DNA of 64,000 nt from contig NZ_CP096205.1 of assembly GCF_023195775.1 (NCBI RefSeq), forward strand, positions 930,001-994,000. The letters are read 5' to 3'. Shown here piece after piece: positions 27,230 through 34,045 of the stretch. Position numbers and translations under genes: made by a program. How positions within the stretch are numbered: position 1 is the stretch's first letter; each line of letters starts with the position of its first letter. Source of the DNA: Flavobacterium azooxidireducens (GTDB lineage: Bacteria > Bacteroidota > Bacteroidia > Flavobacteriales > Flavobacteriaceae). The notes beneath the pieces were generated by a model that saw nothing but the letters and a program-made list of their open reading frames with translations, did no database searches and was not told the DNA's origin.

Positions 27230-28756
27230 ATGCCACTACCCATCATCAATTCAATTGCTACCTGGATCTTAAAAAAACGGATTCATCAAATTGAATTGTT
27301 TATGAAATACCCGAATGAAGTGCAGGAAGAATTGCTTCTTTCGTTACTCAGAACATCGGAAAATACAGTTATTGGCAGACAATACGACTTTCATTCAGCA
27401 AAAAATTATCAAACCTTTTCAGAGCGAGTTCCTGTTTCTACGTATGAAGATTTAGAACCGATGATTGAACAAACTCGCAAAGGAATGCAAAATATTTTTT
27501 GGCCAACTTCCATTAAATGGTTTGCTAAATCCAGCGGAACTACCAATGCCAAAAGCAAGTTTATTCCGGTGAGTAACGAAGCCTTGGAAAATTGCCATTA
27601 CAAAGCCAGCAAAGATTTATTGAGTTTGTATTTAAACAATAATGAAGATTCGCAATTGTTTGTAGGAAAAAGTCTTCGCTTAGGTGGCAGTAAGGAATTA
27701 TACGAAGATAACAATACTTTTTTTGGCGATTTGTCGGCTATTTTGATTGACAATATGCCTATTTGGGCCGAATTTAGCTCCACACCCAGCAACCGAGTTT
27801 CGCTCATGGGCGATTGGGAAATTAAATTGATGGCTATTGTTCAGGAAACAATTTATGAAGATGTAACCAGTCTAGCCGGCGTTCCTTCTTGGATGTTGGT
27901 TTTACTAAATAAAGTGTTGGAAGAAACCGGTAAAACAAATTTATTGGAAATTTGGCCTCATGCTGAAGTGTATTTTCATGGTGGTGTAAGTTTTGATCCG
28001 TATCGTGAACAATATAAAAAACTGTTTCCGAGTAACGATTTTAATTATTACGAAATATACAATGCTTCCGAAGGTTTTTTTGCCATTCAGGATTTGAATA
28101 ATTCCAACGAATTGTTGTTGATGTTGGATTACGGAATTTTTTATGAATTTATTCCGATGGATACCTTTGGTACTCCTGAACAAAAAATTGTTCGTTTGGC
28201 GGAAGTAGAATTATTTAAAAATTATGCTCTTGTAATTACTACCAATTCCGGTTTATGGAGATATCTGATTGGTGATACGGTTCGGTTTACCTCTTTAAAT
28301 CCGTATCGGATTAGAGTTACCGGAAGAACTAAGCATTTTATCAATGTATTTGGAGAAGAATTGATTGTGGAAAACACCGATCAAGCCATTGCAAAAGCTT
28401 GTCATGAAACCGAATCGGAAGTAATTGACTACACGGTTGCCCCTATTTTTATGGATGGTAAGGAAAAAGGAGCTCATGAATGGATAATTGAATTTAAAAA
28501 ATCACCTGAAAACATTAACTATTTTAGAAAAATATTAGACGACACGTTGCAATCGCTGAATTCTGATTATGAAGCAAAAAGGCGTAATAACATGACGTTA
28601 AATCCACTAGTAATCAATGTTGCCAGACCAAATTTGTTTTATGATTGGTTAAAAGAAAGGGATAAATTAGGCGGACAGCATAAAATTCCGAGGTTATCGA
28701 ATGAGCGGACATATTTGGAGCAATTATTACGAATGCAGTTTGCGGAACAAGTGTAA
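27230..28756 (+). CDS. GH3 auxin-responsive-promoter family protein
   Basis: This 508-residue adenylate-forming enzyme belongs to the GH3 family, whose plant members conjugate amino acids to acyl acids. Bacterial substrates are mostly unknown. Recognisable parts are the phosphate-binding loop FAKSSGTTNAKSKFIPV and the GVPSWMLVLLNKV segment. Others are YEIYNASEGFFAIQD, TTNSGLWRYLIGDTVRF, RIRVTGRTKHFINVFGEE and the C-terminal KIPRLSNERTYLEQLL. Length is typical for bacteroidetal GH3. It lies directly after the amidase gene. A role in envelope or secondary metabolism is not established. Confidence 0.9.
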   Translation: MPLPIINSIATWILKKRIHQIELFMKYPNEVQEELLLSLLRTSENTVIGRQYDFHSAKNYQTFSERVPVSTYEDLEPMIEQTRKGMQNIFWPTSIKWFAKSSGTTNAKSKFIPVSNEALENCHYKASKDLLSLYLNNNEDSQLFVGKSLRLGGSKELYEDNNTFFGDLSAILIDNMPIWAEFSSTPSNRVSLMGDWEIKLMAIVQETIYEDVTSLAGVPSWMLVLLNKVLEETGKTNLLEIWPHAEVYFHGGVSFDPYREQYKKLFPSNDFNYYEIYNASEGFFAIQDLNNSNELLLMLDYGIFYEFIPMDTFGTPEQKIVRLAEVELFKNYALVITTNSGLWRYLIGDTVRFTSLNPYRIRVTGRTKHFINVFGEELIVENTDQAIAKACHETESEVIDYTVAPIFMDGKEKGAHEWIIEFKKSPENINYFRKILDDTLQSLNSDYEAKRRNNMTLNPLVINVARPNLFYDWLKERDKLGGQHKIPRLSNERTYLEQLLRMQFAEQV

Positions 28757-28774
28757 AAATTATATCTTTATAAC

Positions 28775-29008
28775 ATGAAACAATTGACTATCAAAATAAA
28801 AGACAATAAGTACTCCTTCTTTTTAGAGTTATTAAAAAGCATGGATTTTGTTTCTATTGTAGAAGATAATGATTGGTATGAAAATCTTTCTCTTAAAGAA
28901 AAAAAAGAAATTCAAAAAGGAATAAATGATTTAGAAAACGGAAGAACTTATTCGCAGGAAGAAGTAATGTTATTAGCCAAAAAGAAAATATCAACGTTAA
29001 AAAAATAA
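28775..29008 (+). CDS. Putative antitoxin (type II TA)
   Basis: This 77-residue protein starts with a beta segment KQLTIKIKDNKYSFFLELLKS and continues with a charged helix WYENLSLKEKKEIQKGINDL, ending ALKKISTLKK-like. The pattern ENLSxxEKxxIxxGxxDLExGRxxSxEEV is common in small antitoxins paired with RelE/ParE-type toxins in Bacteroidetes. The next gene starts at the base after its stop, so translation is coupled. Confidence 0.72.
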   Translation: MKQLTIKIKDNKYSFFLELLKSMDFVSIVEDNDWYENLSLKEKKEIQKGINDLENGRTYSQEEVMLLAKKKISTLKK

Positions 29009-29287
29009 ATGAAAATTATTTGGTCTGAATTAGCTAAGGATTATTATCTATTAATCATCGAACAGCTTTTTGAAAAATGGAATTTTTCGATTGTTGAAAA
29101 ATTTGAAACAGAAACAGTTGAATTGATTTCAAAAATAGCTCATCATAATCATATCTGTCCAAAATCTAAAATTGAGAATTTTCACATATGTGTTGTTAAT
29201 AAACATATTTCATTGATTTACAGAATAGAAAACAAAAATTTAGAAATTATTACGTTTTTATTCAATCAATCTGATCATTTATTTTAA
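29009..29287 (+). CDS. RelE/ParE-type toxin (type II TA)
   Basis: This 92-residue toxin-fold protein opens KIIWSELAKDYYLLIIEQLFEKW and has the helix pair VEKFETETVELISKI. It continues with NHICPKSKIENFHICVVNKH and the beta core ISLIYRIENKNLEIITFLFN, the usual ParE/RelE order. The upstream gene is its likely antitoxin. It is distinct from the pair at 1211-1659. The next small lipoprotein gene overlaps its stop by one base (TAATG), suggesting a three-gene transcript. Confidence 0.75.
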   Translation: MKIIWSELAKDYYLLIIEQLFEKWNFSIVEKFETETVELISKIAHHNHICPKSKIENFHICVVNKHISLIYRIENKNLEIITFLFNQSDHLF

Positions 29288-29448
29288 TGAAAAAATTACT
29301 TTTACTTCTATTTTTAATCACATTCTGTTCTTGTGGACCAAGAAGACTCGGTTGTGGACCAAGAGGTTGTGATATTAATGTTGAAAAGGAAAATTACAAC
29401 ATTAATCCTATAAAAAATCCTGAAGCAAGAACTTCAGGATTAGTTTGA
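29287..29448 (+). CDS. Tiny Cys-rich lipoprotein
   Basis: This is a 53-residue ORF. Its N-terminus MKKLLLLLFLITFCSC is a lipoprotein signal with a lipobox Cys. Then comes GPRRLGCGPRGCDINVE, with two GCGPR-like units. Its ATG shares one base with the stop of the upstream toxin. The last 11 codons run through the terminator hairpin of the opposing toxin array (29416-29441). The original C-terminus may thus have been replaced when that hairpin arrived. The signal peptide and coupled start support a real gene. Confidence 0.55.
   Translation: MKKLLLLLFLITFCSCGPRRLGCGPRGCDINVEKENYNINPIKNPEARTSGLV
29416..29441 (-). terminator. Terminator hairpin at the downstream end of the toxin array
   Basis: AATCCTGAAG (29416-29425) pairs with its complement (29432-29441). 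The minus strand continues into a T run. It is the same hairpin as at 32371-32396, 36086-36111 and 40477-40502. Confidence 0.8.
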
Positions 29449-29546
29449 TTTTATCAGCATGACCAATTATTTGTCCTTGACTTATTACCATGGAATATAT
29501 TCCTTTCAAATTTAAATTCATTTTATAAAACAAAAGCAATTTGAAA
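29449..29546 (-). pseudogene. Orphan fragment of a Tae4-like toxin tip
   Basis: The minus frame reads LNLKGIYSMVISQGQIIGHAD, which aligns with GLKGIYSMVSTNPQWASGHAD in the intact Tae4-like domain. It lacks the catalytic Cys region in front and runs into the array terminator behind. It follows the second Tai4-like immunity gene and has no immunity gene of its own left. This is the remnant expected when a toxin tip is displaced by a newer cassette. Confidence 0.7.
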
Positions 29547-29969
29547 TTAATAACCAACAGAACCTTTTTCTCTAAACTCAGATTGGGCAATTGAATCTAA
29601 ATATTTGCTGTTATAAAGTTTTAAACAATGTGATAAATAATAATTTTGACCTTCTTTATAGTCATCAAATTTATACTCTACTTCACCTATTTTTTTACAA
29701 TGTTCAAATGCTATTTTTTTTGAATTTTTATAACTCTCTAAATTTAAATTAAAATCGTCATAACTATTAAATAATTCCTTTTTAGAAATTATCTTTATTA
29801 ACGAGTCACCATAAGAACATCTCAAACAATTAAATAAAACACTTTCCTTAAATATAAAAACATAATTTTCCTCTTCTTTTTGAACTTGATTTTTTTCGGT
29901 TATAATGTTTTTATTTAAGCTTTTACACGAAAATAAAAATATACAAATTAATAATGATACTTTTTTCAT
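29547..29969 (-). CDS. Tai4-like immunity lipoprotein, orphan cassette
   Basis: This 140-residue lipoprotein has signal MKKVSLLICIFLFSC with Cys15. The mature part has the paired-cysteine pattern SVLFNCLRCSYGDSLIKI and, near the end, YYLSHCLKLYNSKYLDSIA. The protein at 30089-30508 shares the last motif (FNCLNYYKSKELDSIA), so the two are paralogues. Tai4 proteins protect the periplasm from Tae4 amidases, and this gene follows a Tae4-tip fragment. The immunity role is therefore inferred from position and pattern. The toxin it matched is no longer intact. Confidence 0.65.
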   Translation of the reverse strand: MKKVSLLICIFLFSCKSLNKNIITEKNQVQKEEENYVFIFKESVLFNCLRCSYGDSLIKIISKKELFNSYDDFNLNLESYKNSKKIAFEHCKKIGEVEYKFDDYKEGQNYYLSHCLKLYNSKYLDSIAQSEFREKGSVGY

Positions 29970-29976
29970 ATGTGAT

Positions 29977-30088
29977 CTAATTTAAAACCCAAATATCTAT
30001 TCTTTGAAAATTTGGCATTTGTAGATTGCAATTTGCTAGACATGTTCCATTTTCATACAAAATATCTGCGTGTCCGGTTATTTGTTCT
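29977..30088 (-). pseudogene. Orphan fragment of a Tae4-like toxin tip (C-terminal end)
   Basis: The minus frame reads EQITGHADILYENGTC and ends QRIDIWVLN then TAG. It aligns with the last 40 residues of the intact Tae4-like domain (SGHADLIQDGLC... YIDIWVLE). The frame runs on through the stop region of the preceding immunity gene, so the upstream half of this toxin has been lost. It sits directly before the second Tai4-like gene, its presumed original partner. Confidence 0.75.
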
Positions 30089-30508
30089 TTACTGCTTACT
30101 TTGGAAGATTTTATACGCATTATTCGCTATTGAATCAAGTTCTTTACTTTTATAGTAGTTTAGACAATTGAATAAAATAAAATTCTTCGTTTTCAATTTT
30201 TCTTCTCCTGAGTCTATTTTAATATATACATCAGGCATATCTCTGATGATTTTTTTTCCCTTCTCTCTTGCATTATCTATGGTTAAAAAATCTAAATCAG
30301 AATTTGGATTAAACAAATCTTTATCCTTCAATATGATTCTTAAACTATCATTAACCAAACCTTCTTTAATACATCCATAAAACACTTCATATTTGTAACT
30401 GTTTATCCAAAAATCTTTTGATTTGTAATCATATGAAAAACTATCTCGTTTATTTGAGCTACATGAACAAGTAAGTAGAATTACTAAAATAACATTATAT
30501 ATTTTCAT
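30089..30508 (-). CDS. Tai4-like immunity lipoprotein
   Basis: This 139-residue lipoprotein has signal MKIYNVILVILLTCSC and lipobox Cys16. The mature part contains YEVFYGCIKEGLVNDSLRI and FILFNCLNYYKSKELDSIA. It begins 19 bp after the stop of the Tae4-like toxin and is a paralogue of 29547-29969. By analogy with Tae4-Tai4 pairs it should bind and block the amidase in the periplasm. Anchoring by a lipid would hold it where the toxin acts. The assignment rests on gene order and the Cys/YY pattern, not on a search. Confidence 0.7.
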   Translation of the reverse strand: MKIYNVILVILLTCSCSSNKRDSFSYDYKSKDFWINSYKYEVFYGCIKEGLVNDSLRIILKDKDLFNPNSDLDFLTIDNAREKGKKIIRDMPDVYIKIDSGEEKLKTKNFILFNCLNYYKSKELDSIANNAYKIFQSKQ

Positions 30509-30527
30509 CTTAAATAAAGTTTAATTA

Positions 30528-32190
30528 TTATTCTAAAACCCATATGTCAATATAATCTATTGGTACAGGAGGTGTGTCCTGAAAATGACAACCAAAAACA
30601 CATAATCCGTCTTGAATTAAATCAGCATGACCAGAAGCCCATTGAGGATTAGTGGAAACCATTGAATAAATTCCCTTTAAACCAGAGACTAAACTAGGGA
30701 AATTTATACCATTTTCTCCTCCTTCACTACCATCTATATGAATATGATTTTTATTATAAGGAGTAGAACTTGTTGCTGGATTTGTGCCAAATGTTTTCTT
30801 CATCCACTTATTCAATGCTTTGGCATTTAAAAAGTAATACTTCCCATCATTTCCTTGAATTGTCCCAGGATTATTTGCAGTTGTAGTAATTTGTGGGATT
30901 GTTATTCCAGAATAATTTAATGCTCTTGAAACTTTTAGCACAATACCCACGAGATAGACTTGGATAATCATTATAAGCTTGTTGTACTGCTCCTCCAACT
31001 ATTAGCACCAAATCTGCACCGTTATCTCTAGGATATGCCAAATCAAAATCATCCCATGTTGGCAAGTCTTGCTGAGGGAAACTTAAATTTGGATTATCCC
31101 AAAAAGTTGCGTCATAAAAAAAATCCTGACCCTCCCTTGGAGTAAAAAACCAATTTATTATGTTTTCAGATGTATAAAATGTGGGGTTTTGAATTGCTAG
31201 ATTAATCAGCTCCAAAGCAAACGCCATTGCTTCAGGGTTAACCACATTGTTACTATCCGTATTTTCACTAATATAATTACTAATTTGACCTTCAATAACC
31301 GGATTGTTAGATAGAAAAGTAATTTGTCTGCCGTTTAGAGATAGAAGATCAGCTAAATAAGTTACAGCTGGTCTAATTATTGGCACACCCACAATTGTTG
31401 TTAGTGAGTTGTTAGATGGTTCGCCGGGTTGAGATGAACCAGGGCTACTTCCGCCTGCTGGTGAATAGCCAGATCCTGGTGTAGAAATGCATTCATATAA
31501 AGTAGATTGTGTAAAACTTGGAAAAGATGGATAACCAGTTGTACAACCTGTACAAAGATTCATTAAATAATCTTGCCATGTATGGCCACAACCACACAAT
31601 ACTTCTGTAAACACTGTTGTGGCAACAACTACACCATCGCAATACGGTGGATAACTTGTTCCTCCACCTCCTTCATCAAAATGTGTAAATTTAATTGAGC
31701 CACTAGGACCTGGTTCTACTCTAAAGGTAGTTATTCCTCCATCAAATGGTTGGTTTTTGTCATTTAACCAATTTTCGGTAGGGCTATATTTTGTAATAAA
31801 TGCAGCGGTGTTTCCTTCTTTCTCTTCTAAAGTAAGATTGTAAAATTTACTGGCTATCGTGTCCGATGTCTTGATATACATCGTATAAGATTTGTATGTT
31901 CCTGAGGTTATTTCTTTGATTACGTCTGTAAAAATTTCAATTTCAGAATCATCGCCTGATCTTGCAAAATGACGTATTGAATTTGTATTATTCATAATCA
32001 TTTTTACTGCTGGCTTGTTTTCTACTGATTTTAGTTTTCTTTTAAACTCATCATAGGTAATTGTTTTTACATCAATTGATTCTAAATTGTTTTTCTGCAA
32101 CTCAACATCTTCGTAAAAATCTTTGTCGCAGGAAATGAATAATAAAAACGTAGCGATAATGCCGAGTAGTAAATTAAAATTGTTTTTCAT
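30528..32190 (-). CDS. Lipoprotein polymorphic toxin with Tae4-like amidase tip, frameshifted
   Basis: The start is the ATG at 32188-32190 (MKNNFNLLLGIIATFLLFISC, lipobox Cys21). It encodes the shared N-module, then a Cys-rich region, a Gly/Ser/Pro linker (GSGYSPAGGSSPGSSQPGEP) and a helical segment with PEAMAFALELINLA. The tip is Tae4-like. Catalytic Cys417 is in GYCAK, followed in the other frame by VSRALNYSGITIP. Then come YYFLNAKALNKWMKKTFG, GIYSMVSTNPQWASGHADL and IDIWVLE. The frame breaks in an A4 run at 30933-30936. With three A the product would be one chain of about 553 residues. Tae4 enzymes cut the D-Glu-mDAP bond of peptidoglycan. It may be a pseudogene, a slippage site or an assembly indel. 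Confidence 0.8.
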
Positions 32191-32289
32191 GATAAATATA
32201 TTTATTGGTTTATAATTCAGTGTTTGGCGGTTATCATTTATCATAAAATGTAACTCTTGACAATTTTATGATTTTATTTTATACAAATC

Positions 32290-32309
32290 AATCCCTACAA
32301 ATGGGGATT
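32290..32309. promoter_or_regulatory. Conserved leader hairpin of the toxin genes
   Basis: AATCCC and GGGATT around TACAAATG, 100 bp upstream of the toxin start. The same hairpin is kept at 36005-36024 and 40397-40416. No TAnnTTTG element was found in this leader, so the promoter itself is unassigned. Confidence 0.45.
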
Positions 32310-32370
32310 TTTATTATAGTTTAAAAATAATAAATTTTTGGTTTAACTCAATTAATTTACCAAACAAAAA

Positions 32371-32396
32371 AATCCTGAAGCAAGAACTTCAGGATT
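32371..32396 (-). terminator. Terminator between toxin cassettes 2 and 1
   Basis: AATCCTGAAG stem, 6-nt loop and T run on the minus strand, about 75 bp after the stop of the 32473-33294 gene. It is part of the duplicated block. Confidence 0.8.
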
Positions 32397-32472
32397 AGTT
32401 TGATTTGATTGATTTTAATAGTCAACCTTATCTTGCTTTATATCAAAAGTGAATTTTAATTCTCGTTGACTT

Positions 32473-33294
32473 TTAATAATCATTTAAAACTAACTTTTCT
32501 AGTTCATACTTAATGACAGAACCTTTTAAAACCTCATTAGATTCTTCTATTTCCAACGGATAGTATTTGTCCAAAATAATTTTATACCAAACTACAGGAT
32601 GAAAAGAACATTTTATTCTTTCAGTTACATACATTGTATATTCTGTTGTTAGGTTTTGGAAAAAATCTGGCATTTCTTCATTACCAATATCGTCTTGAGC
32701 TCTTACAACAATTTTAAAACACTCAATACCTTGAATAATTTTCTTTTCATTCCTAAATTCGTTAATTATCAATCCTTTTTCATCTCTATATTTATAAGGA
32801 GTATAGTTATAATAAGTAGTTGTCGAATCAATTTTTGCCAAATAATGAAATGTGTTTTTATTTCTATTTATTATTCTGTAATCACCATGGATTTTGTTAT
32901 TTATGGTTACGTAGGATACAATTAAAGAATCTTGAAATCTAAAATGATTGAATTCATTGTTAGAAATAAACAGTTCAGAAGACACCATTTCTAAAAAAGG
33001 ATTTAAAGAATCTATTTTTTGATTTATTTCTTCTAGATTACTATCTTGATTTTGTTCTTTGATTTCTTCTGTTATAGAATTCTTTAATTCAACGATTAAT
33101 TTTTCATTAAAATCTTTCATCGATTTACTTAACAAATCTTTATCATTTGTTGTTGATTTTTTAAATACAATTTCTTTTATCTCAATTGGTTTATATTTTG
33201 AAACTTCTTTTTTAGCGTTGCAAAACGAAAAAAGGATTGTTAATAGGAATAAGAAAAGTAGTTTTATTAAAGTTTGATAATTATATTTTTTCAT
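32473..33294 (-). CDS. Secreted accessory protein of AHH-toxin cassette 2
   Basis: This 273-residue protein starts at the ATG at 33292-33294 (MKKYNYQTLIKLLFLFLLTI). The upstream extension is rejected because it overlaps the previous gene and lacks a signal. The signal ends around FSFCNA, so a lipid anchor is possible but not canonical. The C-terminal part has GIECFKIVV, YVTERIKCSFHPVVWYKIIL and DKYYPLEI. The last two recur as WVTENIKSHYHPVLKYKSIL and EKYYPLEI in 36150-36967, so these are paralogues in the same third position of both nuclease cassettes. It is loosely reminiscent of GLPGLI-type proteins. It may be a second immunity or accessory factor. Confidence 0.65.
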   Translation of the reverse strand: MKKYNYQTLIKLLFLFLLTILFSFCNAKKEVSKYKPIEIKEIVFKKSTTNDKDLLSKSMKDFNEKLIVELKNSITEEIKEQNQDSNLEEINQKIDSLNPFLEMVSSELFISNNEFNHFRFQDSLIVSYVTINNKIHGDYRIINRNKNTFHYLAKIDSTTTYYNYTPYKYRDEKGLIINEFRNEKKIIQGIECFKIVVRAQDDIGNEEMPDFFQNLTTEYTMYVTERIKCSFHPVVWYKIILDKYYPLEIEESNEVLKGSVIKYELEKLVLNDY

Positions 33295-33296
33295 GT

Positions 33297-34043
33297 TTAA
33301 AAGTATTGCCCATACACTTGTTCTCTTTCGCCTCCGGGAGCTGTCCATTCGTTATAACTTAATTCTACTGGCTGAAATTCGATGCCGGTACAACCGGCAT
33401 CTTCTATTTCTTGTTTAAGTGTCTCGGAAACAAAATATCCAACACCACCATTTACATATTTGAGAATAAAAAAGTCTTCATTGACATTATTTAATTCTAA
33501 TTTTTCTATCCAAATAATTTCATCTTTTATTCTTGCTTTTTTAATAAGTGCATAAAATTCATCTTGATTACTAATAAAAACAACTTTCTCATTTATTAAA
33601 TAAGAAACTTCAAAATCTGCCTCCTTTTCTTGATAAATAATTTTGCATTTTGAAAAATCTATAAATTCTTGATTAAACTCATACATATTTAATATCCAGT
33701 AATCTGAAAACACTTCATTCTTTTTTAGAATATTAATATTAAAAAATTGCATCCCTGACTTTCTGTATTCTTCTATAATAGACTTCAATTTACCACTTAT
33801 AATTAATTTAGTAGATATAGGCCCTCCATCCATTATTAAATCATTAACGTTAGAATTTGGAAAAAGTTCAATATCTAAAAGATATGGTTGAAAATCAATT
33901 TTTTCATTTCTAATACTTCCAATAAATTTAGGCTCTTCCCAAAACATTTTTTCATTAGGAATTTTTATATGATTTTTTTTCACATAATCACTATTGCCTC
34001 TAACTTTTGTGCTTAAAGTGAAATTCAATTTATAATGTTTCAT
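33297..34043 (-). CDS. Imm11/DUF1629-like immunity protein of cassette 2
   Basis: This 248-residue cytoplasmic protein has no signal peptide. Its C-terminal part has the Imm11 (DUF1629) pattern GYFVSETLKQEIEDAGCTGI followed by EFQPVE. The middle holds alternating strands and helices. Its ATG is 2 bp after the stop of the AHH-nuclease toxin gene, the tight spacing typical of toxin-immunity pairs. A cytoplasmic location fits protection against a DNase or RNase. It is paralogous to the genes at 36971-37657 and 37720-38409 but has a C-terminal extension of about 15 residues (NEWTAPGGEREQVYGQYF). Confidence 0.72.
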   Translation of the reverse strand: MKHYKLNFTLSTKVRGNSDYVKKNHIKIPNEKMFWEEPKFIGSIRNEKIDFQPYLLDIELFPNSNVNDLIMDGGPISTKLIISGKLKSIIEEYRKSGMQFFNINILKKNEVFSDYWILNMYEFNQEFIDFSKCKIIYQEKEADFEVSYLINEKVVFISNQDEFYALIKKARIKDEIIWIEKLELNNVNEDFFILKYVNGGVGYFVSETLKQEIEDAGCTGIEFQPVELSYNEWTAPGGEREQVYGQYF

Positions 34044-34045
34044 AA

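Larger units (their letters stand above)
31384..32425 (-). repeat. Toxin-array direct repeat, copy 1
   Basis: About 1.04 kb containing terminator hairpin, leader and N-terminal lipoprotein module. It is almost identical to 35099-36140 (constant offset 3715). I saw only three base differences, at the start codon, in LKSVEN/LKSLEN and in FTQ/FAQ. The non-coding part, 32191-32472, holds no gene. Confidence 0.85.
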
